A stretch of 64,000 bases of DNA from NCBI RefSeq assembly GCF_018283645.1, contig NZ_JAGSXH010000002.1, positions 1 through 64,000 of the forward strand, given 5' to 3'. Shown here one piece after another: positions 37,424 through 46,191 of the stretch (position 1 is the stretch's first letter; each line of letters opens with the position of its first letter). This DNA is from Actinocrinis puniceicyclus. GTDB lineage: Bacteria > Actinomycetota > Actinomycetes > Streptomycetales > Catenulisporaceae. The notes below the pieces were generated by a model. That model was given only the letters and a program-made list of their open reading frames with translations. It made no database searches and was not told where the DNA came from. The position numbers were made by a program, and so were the translations under genes.

Positions 37424-38308
37424 ATGGAACCCGGCACCGACCTTCACACCGGCGACGCCGCGCCCGCCGCCGAGCCTGCGTCGGCGACCCCACCCGCCTA
37501 CGACTTCTGGCCGGCCGAGCGGCAGGCCGCCGCGGCCAAGGCCGGGCTGCGCCTGACCGTCGACGGCGAGGTCGCCGTGGTCGTGCTGGACCGCCCGCAG
37601 AAGCGCAACGCCATGACGCCGACGATGTGGTGGCAACTGGCGCAGATGGGGCGCGCGCTGCCCGGCTCCGTGCGCGCCGTGCTGCTGCGCGCCGAAGGCC
37701 CGTCGTTCAGCGCCGGGCTGGACCGTTCGGTGCTCGTCGGCGAGGACGCGCCCGGCGGCAGGAGCCGCACCAAGACACTGATCGACCTGGCGGCCAGCGA
37801 CCCCGCGGACGCCGAGATGACCATCGAGGCGTTCCAGGAGGCGTTCACCTGGTGGCGTCGCCCCGACCTGGTCAGCGTCGCCGCGGTGCAGGGCCACGCG
37901 ATCGGCGCCGGATTCCAGCTGGCGCTGGCCTGCGACCTGCGCATCGTGGCCGACGACGCGCGCTTCGCGATGCGCGAGATCAGCCTGGGCCTGGTGCCCG
38001 ACCTCGGCGGCACCAAGCCGCTGACCGACCTGGTCGGCTACGGCCGTGCGCTGGAGATCTGCGCGACCGGCCGCTGGATCGAGGCGGCCGAGGCCGAGCG
38101 CATCGGCCTGGCCAACCGCGTGGTGCCCGCAGCCGAACTGGCCGTGCAGGCGAACATCCTCGTGCGGGAACTGCTCGCCGCCGACCGCGACGCGCTCATC
38201 GAGACCAAGGCGCTGATCCGCAGCGCGACCGAACGCGACTACGACGCGCAGCGCGCCGCCGAACGCGCCGCCCAGGTGCGCCGCATCCGCGCGCTGGCGC
38301 AACGTTGA
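37424..38308 (+). CDS. Enoyl-CoA hydratase/isomerase family protein
   Basis: A 294-residue crotonase-fold protein. It has the CoA-binding LDRPQKRNAMTPTM, the oxyanion-hole segments around GPSFSAGLD and GHAIGAGFQLALACD, and EISLGLVPDLGGT in the region of the catalytic glutamates. The first 35 residues are a non-conserved extension. Reaction could be hydration, isomerisation or hydrolysis of an acyl-CoA; no beta-oxidation partner gene adjoins it. ATG at 37424 follows a purine-rich GGGGGCGGCAGAAAAG stretch. The stop codon lies in a 14-bp tandem array. Confidence 0.9.
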   Translation: MEPGTDLHTGDAAPAAEPASATPPAYDFWPAERQAAAAKAGLRLTVDGEVAVVVLDRPQKRNAMTPTMWWQLAQMGRALPGSVRAVLLRAEGPSFSAGLDRSVLVGEDAPGGRSRTKTLIDLAASDPADAEMTIEAFQEAFTWWRRPDLVSVAAVQGHAIGAGFQLALACDLRIVADDARFAMREISLGLVPDLGGTKPLTDLVGYGRALEICATGRWIEAAEAERIGLANRVVPAAELAVQANILVRELLAADRDALIETKALIRSATERDYDAQRAAERAAQVRRIRALAQR

Positions 38309-38354
38309 CCCCGCAACGTTGACCCCGCAACGTTGACCCCGCAACGTTGACCCC
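38299..38354. repeat. Four perfect 14-bp tandem units on the stop codon
   Basis: GCAACGTTGACCCC is repeated without change at 38299, 38313, 38327 and 38341. Each unit has the palindrome AACGTT and a TGA; the first TGA is the stop codon of the enoyl-CoA hydratase gene. With a 14-bp period the four TGA triplets fall in all three reading frames. Confidence 0.97.
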
Positions 38355-38407
38355 GCGCGCCGCGGCAGCCGACATACGCACCATTCAGTCCCGTAATATG
38401 CGTCGCC

Positions 38408-39631
38408 ATGACCGGCGAACCGCCCCGCTCCCAGGCTGCCACGGCGCCCATGCTCAAGGCCCTCAACGAGCGGACCGTGTTCGAGACCATCCGATCGCAC
38501 CACCCGATCTCCCGCGCTGAGATCTCCCGCCGGGTGGGCATCTCCAAACCCACGGTCTCCGCCGCGCTCGCCGCGCTGCTGGACGGCGGCCTGGTGCGCG
38601 AGACGGTGCGCGGCGGCGGAGGCCCGACCTACGGCGCGCTGTTCTTCGAACCGGTGCCGGAGGCCGGTTTCGTCGTCGGCCTGGACATCGGCGGACGCTA
38701 CCTGCGCGGCGTGCTCGCCGCCCTCGACGGCGAGGAGCGCGCCCGCGAGCAGGCCGACATCGGCCCCGGCGGGATCGCCGAGGTGGTCGCACAGGCCGCG
38801 GCGATGCGCCGGCGGCTGCTGGAACGGGCGGCCGTGCCGCCGGGAACCGTGCAGGTGGCGGTGGTCGCAGTGCCCGGTGTCGTCGAGCGGGCCACCGGCA
38901 AAGTATATCAGGGAACGACGATAGCGGGGCTGGACGGCTTCGCCCTGGCCGACGCGCTCGCCGACGCCTTCGATCACGCCGGGCCGCGCGGCCCCGGCCG
39001 CGCCGAGGTGCTGTTGGAGAACGACATCCACCTGGCCGCGCTGGGCGAGCAGTGGAAGGGCGTCGGCGCGAAGGCGCGGGACTTCGCGGTGCTCTCGGTG
39101 GGCACCGGTACCGGCGCGGCGCTGGTGCTCGGCGGCCGGCTGCACCGCGGGCGCAACGGAACCGCCGGCGAGATCGACTTCGCCTTCGAAGGCGGCGTCG
39201 ACGCCAACCCCTTCGACCCCTGCGGTCCCGCGCTGGTGCGCCTGGCCGCGGACTGGGCCGAGTTCCGCGACGCGGACACCGCGCTGCGCCCGCCGGTGAC
39301 CCCGGAGCAGATCTTCGCGGCGGCCCGCGCCGGCGACCGGCTGGCCGGGCTGCTGGTCGCGGAGGAGGCCCGCCGGATCGCGGTCTACCTCGCGCCTATC
39401 TGCGCCGTCGCGGACGTCGAACTGGCGGTGCTGGCCGGCGGCATCGGCCTGAACGCGGATCTGCTGCTGGAGCCGGTGCGCGGCGAACTGGGCAAGAGGG
39501 TGCCTTACCCGCCGCGGGTCGAGGTCAGCGCGCTCGGCGAGGCCGGGGCGCTGACCGGGGCGATCGCGCGAGGCACCGCGGTGGCGCTGGACCGCGTGCT
39601 GGCGTCGCGGATCGGCGGCGGCCCGGCATGA
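38408..39631 (+). CDS. ROK family transcriptional regulator
   Basis: A 407-residue protein with an N-terminal MarR-like winged helix (about residues 18-75, SRAEISRRVGISKPTVSAALAAL pattern) and a ROK sugar-kinase fold. DIGGRYLRGVLA is the phosphate-1 motif and VGTGTGAALVLGG the second. The ROK zinc site, normally CxCGxxGC after the HxxG histidine, is absent: the region reads FDPCGPALVRL with a single cysteine. Thus it is probably a sugar-responsive regulator with altered or no kinase activity, possibly controlling the ABC exporter that follows after 100 bp. Confidence 0.9.
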   Translation: MTGEPPRSQAATAPMLKALNERTVFETIRSHHPISRAEISRRVGISKPTVSAALAALLDGGLVRETVRGGGGPTYGALFFEPVPEAGFVVGLDIGGRYLRGVLAALDGEERAREQADIGPGGIAEVVAQAAAMRRRLLERAAVPPGTVQVAVVAVPGVVERATGKVYQGTTIAGLDGFALADALADAFDHAGPRGPGRAEVLLENDIHLAALGEQWKGVGAKARDFAVLSVGTGTGAALVLGGRLHRGRNGTAGEIDFAFEGGVDANPFDPCGPALVRLAADWAEFRDADTALRPPVTPEQIFAAARAGDRLAGLLVAEEARRIAVYLAPICAVADVELAVLAGGIGLNADLLLEPVRGELGKRVPYPPRVEVSALGEAGALTGAIARGTAVALDRVLASRIGGGPA

Positions 39632-39731
39632 CCGCACCGCACGGCGAGCGTACGGAGCAGCGGAATCCGGCCGATCCGTAATACGTTCAATGCGGGCGAG
39701 GACGAGCCGGACGCGGTTCGGCGGAAGACGG

Positions 39732-41678
39732 GTGGCGGCTGTGCGTGGCATGGGCATGGGTTCGGGCGGCATGGGTTGGCAGACCATGGGCTCATACATG
39801 CGGGACGGCTCGTCGATCCAGAAGCTCAAACCCGGCACGCTGCGCCGCATCGCCGCCCTCGCCCGCCCGTTCGCCCGCATCATCACCGGTTTCCTGGTGC
39901 TCACCGTCGCCGACGCGGTCCTCGGCGTGCTGCCGCCGCTGCTCTCCCAGCGCATCGTGGACAACGGCATCCTCAAGCACGACGCCGGGCTGGTCACCAC
40001 CCTGGCGCTGGTCGTCGCGGGCATCGCACTGCTCGACGCCGTCGTCGGGCTCTTCTCGCGCTACCTTTCCGCGCGGATCGGCGAGGGCCTGATCGCGCTG
40101 CTGCGCACGAAGGTCTTCGCGCACGTACAGCGCATGCCCATCGCCTTCTTCACCCGCACCCAGACCGGGGCCCTGGTCTCCCGGCTCAACAGCGACGTGC
40201 TCGGCGCGCAGCGGGCCTTCACCTCCACACTCTCCAGCGTCGTGTCCAACGCCGTCTCGCTGCTGCTCACCGGCGTCACCATGTTCTACCTGTCCTGGCA
40301 GATCACCCTGTTCGCGCTGGTGCTGCTGCCGGTGTTCGTGCTGCCCGCGAAGTGGATGGGCCGCCGGCTCCAGCAGATGACCCGCGAGCAGATGCAGCTC
40401 AACGCCGACATGTCCACGATGATGACCGAGCGGTTCAACGTGTCCGGGGCGCTGCTGGCCAAGCTGTTCGGCCGACCCGAGGAGGACGATTCGCTGTACG
40501 CCGCGAAGGTCGACCGGGTGCGCGGCATCGGCGTGCGGGTCGCGGTCTCCAGCAGCGGGTTCATGACCGCCCTGACCCTGGTCGCCGCGCTGGCCACCGC
40601 CATGGTGTACCTGGTCGGCGGGCACATGGCGGTCAGCGGGCACCTGACGCTGGGCACGATGCTCGCGCTCGTCGGGCTGCTCGGCCGGCTCTACGGGCCG
40701 CTGACCGCCCTGGCGAACGTGCGCGTCGACGTGATGACGGCGCTGGTCTCCTTCGACCGCGTGTTCGAACTGCTCGACCTGCCGCCGATGGTCACCGAGC
40801 GGCCCGGCGCCCGACCGGTTCCGCCCGGCCCGCCGGTGATCGAGTTCGACCGCGTCGCGTTCCGCTATCCCACGGCGTCCGAGGTCTCCCTGGCCTCGCT
40901 CGAGTCCGTGGCGGTGCTCGACCAGGCGCCGTCCGCGCAGGTGCTGGGCGACCTCTCCTTCCGCGCCGAACCGGGCACGATGACGGCGCTGGTCGGTCCG
41001 TCCGGCGCGGGCAAGACCACCATCACCGCGCTCGCCGCGCGCCTCTACGACGTGACCGGGGGAGCGGTCCGCGTCGGCGGTATCGACGTGCGCGACGTGC
41101 AGTTGCGCTCCCTGCGTGAGCGCATCGGCGTGGTGACTCAGGACGCGCACATGTTCCACGACACGATCCGCAACAACCTGCTGTACGCCCGGCCCGATGC
41201 CGCCGAGGCCGATCTGGTGCGGGCGCTCAAGGACGCGCAGATCTGGGACCTGGTCGCCGCGCTGCCCGACGGCCTGGCGACCGTCGTCGGCGATCGCGGC
41301 TACCGGCTCTCCGGCGGCGAGAAGCAGCGCGTCGCCATCGCCCGGCTGTTGCTCAAAGCCCCCGACGTCGTCGTCCTAGACGAGGCGACCGCGCACCTGG
41401 ACTCGGAATCCGAGGCCGCGGTGCAGCAGGCTCTCGCCGGAGCGCTGCGCGGCCGCACGTCGCTGGTCATCGCCCACCGCCTGTCCACCGTCCGCGACGC
41501 CGACCAGATTCTCGTCGTCGACGGCGGCGGCATCGTGGAACACGGCACCCACGCGCAACTGCTCGCCGCCGACGGGCTCTACGCCGATCTCTACCGCACC
41601 CAGTTCGCGCATCAGGAGTCGCTCGTCCCACCGGAGCCACTGGTGCGCCGGGAATCGGCCGCGCAACCCATGACGTGA
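39732..41678 (+). CDS. ABC exporter, transmembrane domain fused to ATPase
   Basis: A half-transporter of about 648 residues: six transmembrane helices (about residues 40-320, including AFFTRTQTGALVSRLNSD coupling segment) and an ATPase domain with Walker A GPSGAGKTT, signature LSGGEKQRVAIARL, Walker B VVLDEATAHLD and IAHRLSTVRDAD. An insertion of some 17 residues before LGDLSF is unusual. GTG at 39732 has GGAAG just upstream; ATG at 39690 and GTG at 39741 are alternatives. Homodimeric lipid or drug export is typical. The N terminus is Met/Gly-rich. Confidence 0.9.
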   Translation: MAAVRGMGMGSGGMGWQTMGSYMRDGSSIQKLKPGTLRRIAALARPFARIITGFLVLTVADAVLGVLPPLLSQRIVDNGILKHDAGLVTTLALVVAGIALLDAVVGLFSRYLSARIGEGLIALLRTKVFAHVQRMPIAFFTRTQTGALVSRLNSDVLGAQRAFTSTLSSVVSNAVSLLLTGVTMFYLSWQITLFALVLLPVFVLPAKWMGRRLQQMTREQMQLNADMSTMMTERFNVSGALLAKLFGRPEEDDSLYAAKVDRVRGIGVRVAVSSSGFMTALTLVAALATAMVYLVGGHMAVSGHLTLGTMLALVGLLGRLYGPLTALANVRVDVMTALVSFDRVFELLDLPPMVTERPGARPVPPGPPVIEFDRVAFRYPTASEVSLASLESVAVLDQAPSAQVLGDLSFRAEPGTMTALVGPSGAGKTTITALAARLYDVTGGAVRVGGIDVRDVQLRSLRERIGVVTQDAHMFHDTIRNNLLYARPDAAEADLVRALKDAQIWDLVAALPDGLATVVGDRGYRLSGGEKQRVAIARLLLKAPDVVVLDEATAHLDSESEAAVQQALAGALRGRTSLVIAHRLSTVRDADQILVVDGGGIVEHGTHAQLLAADGLYADLYRTQFAHQESLVPPEPLVRRESAAQPMT

Positions 41679-41719
41679 CCGAGGAAGGCCGGAGGGCAGC
41701 CGGAAGCGAACGGCGGCCC

Positions 41720-42334
41720 TTACCGCAGCAACGTCATGCCGAACTCGGCGGCGACGGGGGAGGGGTGCTTGGCTTTCGCCGTGACCGGCCGTCTGGTGAC
41801 CGGGGCGGTGGTCTGCGGGTCGGCGGCGCCGGCCGCGACCCGGTCGAAGTCGATGCGGTCGCCGTCCGGCAGGCCGCGCGCCAGCACCTCGGCGATGGGC
41901 GCCCAGGCACCCGCCTGCTGCCAGTCGCGCAGCCTGCGCCAGCAGGTCATGCCCGAACCCAAACCCAGTTCCTTGGGCAGCCGCTCGAACCCGATGCCGC
42001 GGGCCAGCACCACCAGGATCCCGGTGAGTACCGCGCGGTCGTCCAGCGGCTTGCGGCCGGGGTAGCGCCGGCGGCGCGCCCGCAGCGGAATGAGCGGCTC
42101 GATCTGCTCCCACATCGCGTCGGTGATGACGGGGTCGGTGCGTGGGCCGGCGACCCTGCGCGGCCGTGGCACTCCCGGCAGGCCGGAACCGAGCAGCGGC
42201 GCGCCGATGGCGCTCGGGCTGAGCGGACTGAGCCCGGCCGGTCCGCGCGCGGCGCGCGGTCGTGCCTGCGGGGGGACGGGCGCGACGGCGGCGCGGGCGG
42301 AGGCGGGGCCGGAAACGGCGGACGGCTCTGACAC
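41720..42334 (-). CDS. Orphan transposase DNA-binding domain (DUF4096, IS5 type)
   Basis: A 204-residue protein. About residues 70-150 (ITDAMWEQIEPLIPL, YPGRKPLDDRAVLTGIL, GMTCWRRLRDWQQAGAW) form the DUF4096 DNA-binding domain found at the start of IS5-family transposases. The DDE catalytic domain is missing and no DDE sequence remains downstream; the rest is Ala/Pro-rich. I find no terminal inverted repeats. Base composition is like its neighbours. It is either a decayed element or a domesticated DNA-binding protein. Confidence 0.75.
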   Translation of the reverse strand: MSEPSAVSGPASARAAVAPVPPQARPRAARGPAGLSPLSPSAIGAPLLGSGLPGVPRPRRVAGPRTDPVITDAMWEQIEPLIPLRARRRRYPGRKPLDDRAVLTGILVVLARGIGFERLPKELGLGSGMTCWRRLRDWQQAGAWAPIAEVLARGLPDGDRIDFDRVAAGAADPQTTAPVTRRPVTAKAKHPSPVAAEFGMTLLR

Positions 42335-42417
42335 AACCGGTACAACGGGCGATCCGAGCCGGGGTCACGGTTTCCCGGCCACCGCGCGGCGGCGGGCCCC
42401 CGGGACCGCGCACAGTG

Positions 42418-43512
42418 ATGGTTACACTGCGTCCCGTGCCCGCATCTGACGAAGCATCAGAGGCCGACCCGGGTTCGCCGCCGGACTCGCTGTGGCCGCT
42501 CGGCGACGAGATCGCCACGGCACTGCTCGGCCTGCTCGAAGTGGAACTGCGCGGCCGCGGCCTGCGCTGGCGGGTGGTGGCGCGCGACCGGCTGGAGGTG
42601 GGCCGCACGGACCTGCCCTGGCCGGGCACGGTGGTCGATCTCGCCCCGCTGCGCGAGCGGATGCTCGAGCGCGCCAAGGCGGACTGGCCGGAGCTGATCG
42701 AACAGTATGTCGGCGATCTGCGATGCGGCGCACCGGCGGCGGCGTCGCACACGTCCGCGCCGGAGGGTTCGTCCTGGCTGCGGGCGCGGGAACCGCTGCG
42801 GGCCCGCATCCTGCCCGCCGACACCCCGGACGCCGCCCTCTGCGGCGCGCTCCAGCGAACCGTCGCCGACGGCCTGCTCGAAGCGGTCGTCACGCAGGCG
42901 TCGGCCGACGCGGCCGCAAGCCGACGAAGCGGCGATCCGGTCGATCCCGGCGGCTCTCCCGTGGCCGGCGCCGGCACCGCTCCCGGCGGCGAACTGGTGT
43001 CCGCGGGCGAGGCGCTCGGCTGGGGGGTGGCCGAGCACGTCGTGTTCGCCACGGCGCGGGCCAACGTGCGGCGCGAGACCAGGCTGGAGGCCGAGCGGTT
43101 CACGATCGACGGAACCGAACTGGTCGCGCTGTTCAGCCCGAGCCACTACGCGGCGACGCACGTGCTCTGGCTCGCCGAGCACCTGACCGCCCTGCCGGGC
43201 TACGTCGAGGCCAACGGCGCGCTCGTGGTGGTGCCGCACCGGCACCTGATCACCGTGCACCCCATCGAGTCCTCGGCTGTGGTCGCCGCGGCGGGCACAC
43301 TGCTGCGCTTCGCCGCACGGCAGTTCGAGACGTGCCCGGGGCCGATCTCCGACCAGCTGTACTGGTGGCAGGACGGAACGTTGAGCCGACTACCCTCCGA
43401 CAGCGTGGGGGAGACCCTGCACCTTTTCCCCAGCGACCGCTTCGCCGCCCTGCTCGACCGGTTGTGCGTCGGCGAGCGCCCCGGCGACGACGGGCTGCCG
43501 GGCGCCGGCTGA
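42418..43512 (+). CDS. Conserved hypothetical protein (actinobacterial)
   Basis: A 364-residue cytosolic protein not assigned to a named family. The N-terminal half has the segment PLRERMLERAKADWPELIEQYV; the C-terminal half has ATHVLWLAEHL, GALVVVPHRHLITVHPIESS and FETCPGPISDQLYWW, which look like parts of a DUF1444-type fold. No membrane segment. Possible starts are ATG 42418 or the adjacent GTG 42415; a GTG at 42436 is also plausible. Its last 123 bp overlap the convergent SURF1 gene. Confidence 0.75.
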   Translation: MVTLRPVPASDEASEADPGSPPDSLWPLGDEIATALLGLLEVELRGRGLRWRVVARDRLEVGRTDLPWPGTVVDLAPLRERMLERAKADWPELIEQYVGDLRCGAPAAASHTSAPEGSSWLRAREPLRARILPADTPDAALCGALQRTVADGLLEAVVTQASADAAASRRSGDPVDPGGSPVAGAGTAPGGELVSAGEALGWGVAEHVVFATARANVRRETRLEAERFTIDGTELVALFSPSHYAATHVLWLAEHLTALPGYVEANGALVVVPHRHLITVHPIESSAVVAAAGTLLRFAARQFETCPGPISDQLYWWQDGTLSRLPSDSVGETLHLFPSDRFAALLDRLCVGERPGDDGLPGAG

Positions 43513-44415
43513 CGGCGGCCCGGCGGGCTCGGCCCTGTCGTCGGCCCGATCGGCCCGATCGGCTGGCTCGGCTGTGTCGGTTGTGTCGGCGGGCAGCCGC
43601 TCGCCGTCGCGCGCGGGTTCGCCGCCGTCCGCCGCGGCCTGCCGCGCCGCGAGCCGCCGGTCCCCGGCCTCGCGCCTGATCAGCAGGAACCAGGTCACCG
43701 GCATCACGGCCGCGAAAACCCACCACTGGACCATGTAGGCGATGTACATGGCGTTTTCGTAAGTGGGATTCGGCACCGGCTCGGCGGCGGACGGGGCCGT
43801 GTTCGCCGGCAGGCTCGAAGTCAGGCGGATCGAGCCGTCCCGCAGCCGATAGGGCACCCGAGCGGCCAGGTCGCCGCGGGTGATCAGCGCGATCTCGTTC
43901 GCCGCCAGCTGCGCCGTGTCGTCCTTGATCCGGGTGTCCGCCGTCGTCTCGTCCGGCTGGAGCGATCCGGACACGGTCACCGTGCCGGAGGGCACCGGCG
44001 GGAACGAGGGCGCCGCGCTCGCGTTCCCGGTGTTCGACTCCCGCACCCAGCCCTGGTTGACCAGCACCGCGGTGCCGTCCGGAAGGAGCAGCGGGGTGAC
44101 GACGAACCAGCCCGGCTGCTGGTCCTGCGACCTGTTGCGGGCCATGAACTGGTGCGCCGTGTCGTAGCGGCCGGTGGCCGAGACCATCGTCCACTGCTGG
44201 CTGCGCGCGACCGTGTGGCCGGCTGGGTCTTTCGAGTCAAGCGGTACCGGCCGCGCGGCCAGCGCGGCGAGCACCGCGCCCTGTGAGCGCGCGTGGTCCC
44301 GCCACAGGTTGCGCTGCCACTGGCCGAGACCGATGAAGGCCGGGATCAGCACGAGCCAGGTCAGCGCGTGGAAGGCCAGCCACTTCGGCGAGAAGACAAA
44401 GCGGTACGAGCGCAC
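43390..44415 (-). CDS. SURF1 family protein (first copy)
   Basis: A 341-residue cytochrome oxidase biogenesis protein. One transmembrane helix near the N terminus (WLAFHALTWLVLIPAFIGLGQWQ region) and one near residue 230 (WWVFAAVMPVTWFLL) enclose an extracytoplasmic domain with VTPLLLPDGTAVLVNQGWV, as in SURF1. The C-terminal 90 residues are an Asp/Ala/Arg-rich tail with ADRADRADD repeats; it runs into the convergent gene. GTG at 44415 has only weak ribosome-binding signals. Probably helps heme A insertion together with the ctaA/ctaB products. Confidence 0.88.
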   Translation of the reverse strand: MRSYRFVFSPKWLAFHALTWLVLIPAFIGLGQWQRNLWRDHARSQGAVLAALAARPVPLDSKDPAGHTVARSQQWTMVSATGRYDTAHQFMARNRSQDQQPGWFVVTPLLLPDGTAVLVNQGWVRESNTGNASAAPSFPPVPSGTVTVSGSLQPDETTADTRIKDDTAQLAANEIALITRGDLAARVPYRLRDGSIRLTSSLPANTAPSAAEPVPNPTYENAMYIAYMVQWWVFAAVMPVTWFLLIRREAGDRRLAARQAAADGGEPARDGERLPADTTDTAEPADRADRADDRAEPAGPPSAGARQPVVAGALADAQPVEQGGEAVAGEKVQGLPHAVGG

Positions 44416-44547
44416 CGAACGACGGTACAACGCCGGCCGTCCGGCTTGTGCACCGCCCCCGGTTGCCCCTTGCGCAAGCGGTCGTTTCTCTGGTTGTTGT
44501 ACACCTACGACGGCGCGACCGGCGCCGAATGCCGAAGGGAACCCGCA

Positions 44548-44976
44548 GTGATCAAAGGCTTCAAGGATTTCATCATGCGCGGCAACGTCGTCGAACTGGC
44601 GGTCGCGGTGGTCATGGGCGCGGCCTTCGGGGCGATCGTCAACGCGCTGGTGTCCGACATCATCATGCCGCTGATCACCGCGATCTTCGGCAAGCCGAAC
44701 TACGGCGACCTGGTGTTCACGGTGCACAAGTCGCGGATTCTGTACGGCTCCTTCATCACCGCGGTCATCCAGTTCCTGCTGATCGCGACCGGCGTCTACT
44801 TCTTCATCGTGATGCCGCTCAACCACCTGGAGAAGCGACGCAAGCGCCGCCAGGGCGTCGCGGACGTTCCCCCGCCCGCCGAGTCCGAGCTCGAACTGCT
44901 CGCGCAGATCCGCGACGCTCTGCGCGACGGGCACGGCCCGGTCAGCGGCGTCGGTGCCGACCTCGGGCGCGACTAG
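44548..44976 (+). CDS. mscL: Large-conductance mechanosensitive channel
   Basis: Opens under membrane tension and releases solutes during osmotic downshock. The 142-residue protein begins MIKGFKDFIMRGNVVELAVAVVMGAAF, the amphipathic helix and first transmembrane helix of MscL, has the second helix at about residues 70-90, and a Lys/Arg-rich C-terminal bundle. GTG at 44548 with GAAGGGA upstream. Diverges from the SURF1 gene. Confidence 0.96.
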   Translation: MIKGFKDFIMRGNVVELAVAVVMGAAFGAIVNALVSDIIMPLITAIFGKPNYGDLVFTVHKSRILYGSFITAVIQFLLIATGVYFFIVMPLNHLEKRRKRRQGVADVPPPAESELELLAQIRDALRDGHGPVSGVGADLGRD

Positions 44977-45006
44977 CTAACGCAAGTAGACCTGCAGGGC
45001 AGCCTC

Positions 45007-45038
45007 ACGTCCGGCGCTCAGTCATGGGTGCCGGACGT
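45007..45038. terminator. Terminator after mscL
   Basis: ACGTCCGGC (45007-45015) pairs perfectly with GCCGGACGT (45030-45038) around a 14-nt loop, 30 bp past mscL and 32 bp before the end of the convergent aldo/keto reductase gene. It can serve both genes. Confidence 0.65.
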
Positions 45039-45070
45039 ATCAAACTTCCGTCATGGGCTCCGAGGCACAT

Positions 45071-46003
45071 TCAGGCGGAGGCGGCGTTCAGGGCGGACAG
45101 TTCCACGGGCGTGAGTTCCAACTCGGTGAACGGCAGCAGCTCGGCCAACTGCTGCACCGTACGCGCGGAAGCGATTGGCGCGGCGACCGTCGGTTGTGCC
45201 GCGAGCCACGCCAGCGCGACCGCGGCCACCGTCGTCTCGTGCGCCTCCGCCACCTGATCGAGCGCCGCCAACACCCGGTAGCCGCGCTCGTTGCGGTACC
45301 CGGCCACGCCGCCCGAGCGCACCGAGTCCACCTCGACGCCGGGCCGGTACCTGCCGGCCAGGAAACCGCGTGCCAGGCCGTAGAACGCAACGCCCGGCAC
45401 GCCTTCGCGGTCCAGCAACGGCGCCAGGTCGCGCTCGTACTCGGTGCGCTCCAGCAGGTTGTAGTGATTCTGCAGCGCCGAGTACCGCGCCAGGCCCGCG
45501 CGGTCCGAAAACGCCAGCGACTGCGCGAGGCGCGACGCGGTGAAGTTCGAGGCCGCGATGTAACGCACCTTCCCTTCGCGCACCAAGGCGTCGAACGCGC
45601 CGAGCGTCTCCTCGATCGGCGTGCCCGGGTCGTCGGAGTGTGCGTAGTAAAGGTCGATGCAGTCGATCCCCAGGCGCCGCAACGAGTCCTCGGCCGCGGC
45701 GCGGATGTTCGCCGCGGACAGTCCTGCCCGGCTCGGCAGTTTGCTCACCTTCGTCGCGATCACCATCGCATCGCGGTTGCCGCGCGATGCGAGCCAGCGG
45801 CCGATGATCCGCTCCGACTCCCCACCGGTGTTCCCCGGTGCCCACAGCGAATACACGTCCGCGGTGTCGATGAAGTTGCCGCCCGCCGCCGCGTACGCGT
45901 CCAGGATCGCGAATGAGGCGGTCTCGTCCGCGCTCCAGCCGAACACGTTACCGCCGAGGCAGAGCCCGTAGACGTCCAGATCGGTGTTGCCAAGTTTCGC
46001 CAT
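45071..46003 (-). CDS. Aldo/keto reductase (first copy)
   Basis: A 310-residue (alpha/beta)8 NADPH-dependent reductase. The catalytic tetrad is visible: Asp in NFIDTADVYS with its Tyr, Lys in VIATKVS, and His in LYYAHSDD. The C-terminal APIASARTVQQL region binds the cofactor phosphate. Resembles YajO/Tas-like oxidoreductases; substrate unknown. It diverges from the ABC ATPase gene; the 188-bp spacer contains a direct repeat AGTGC(T/C)CGTTC at 46100-46110 and 46116-46126. Confidence 0.88.
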   Translation of the reverse strand: MAKLGNTDLDVYGLCLGGNVFGWSADETASFAILDAYAAAGGNFIDTADVYSLWAPGNTGGESERIIGRWLASRGNRDAMVIATKVSKLPSRAGLSAANIRAAAEDSLRRLGIDCIDLYYAHSDDPGTPIEETLGAFDALVREGKVRYIAASNFTASRLAQSLAFSDRAGLARYSALQNHYNLLERTEYERDLAPLLDREGVPGVAFYGLARGFLAGRYRPGVEVDSVRSGGVAGYRNERGYRVLAALDQVAEAHETTVAAVALAWLAAQPTVAAPIASARTVQQLAELLPFTELELTPVELSALNAASA

Positions 46004-46191
46004 GGATCGAACCTAGCGCCCCGGCAGCCGCTCGCCCTCTCGAGCGAGGCTCTCGCTTGGAGGCCGCCCGGAGCGCTGCGCGTGAGCGCGCGTCCGGTGA
46101 GTGCTCGTTCAAGTAAGTGCCCGTTCGGCACCGCACCCCTGACCATGCGCTCTAAACCATTCGAATCTTGTGGGCGGGGAGCAGTAGCGTC

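Noticed and set aside
37235-40024. A 929-codon open frame on the minus strand
   Set aside because: It runs opposite to the enoyl-CoA hydratase and ROK genes, is of low complexity (Arg, Gly, His-rich), and reflects the high GC content; the plus-strand products match known families.
41679-42417. Complete insertion sequence around the DUF4096 gene
   Set aside because: No terminal inverted repeats, target-site duplication or DDE domain found.
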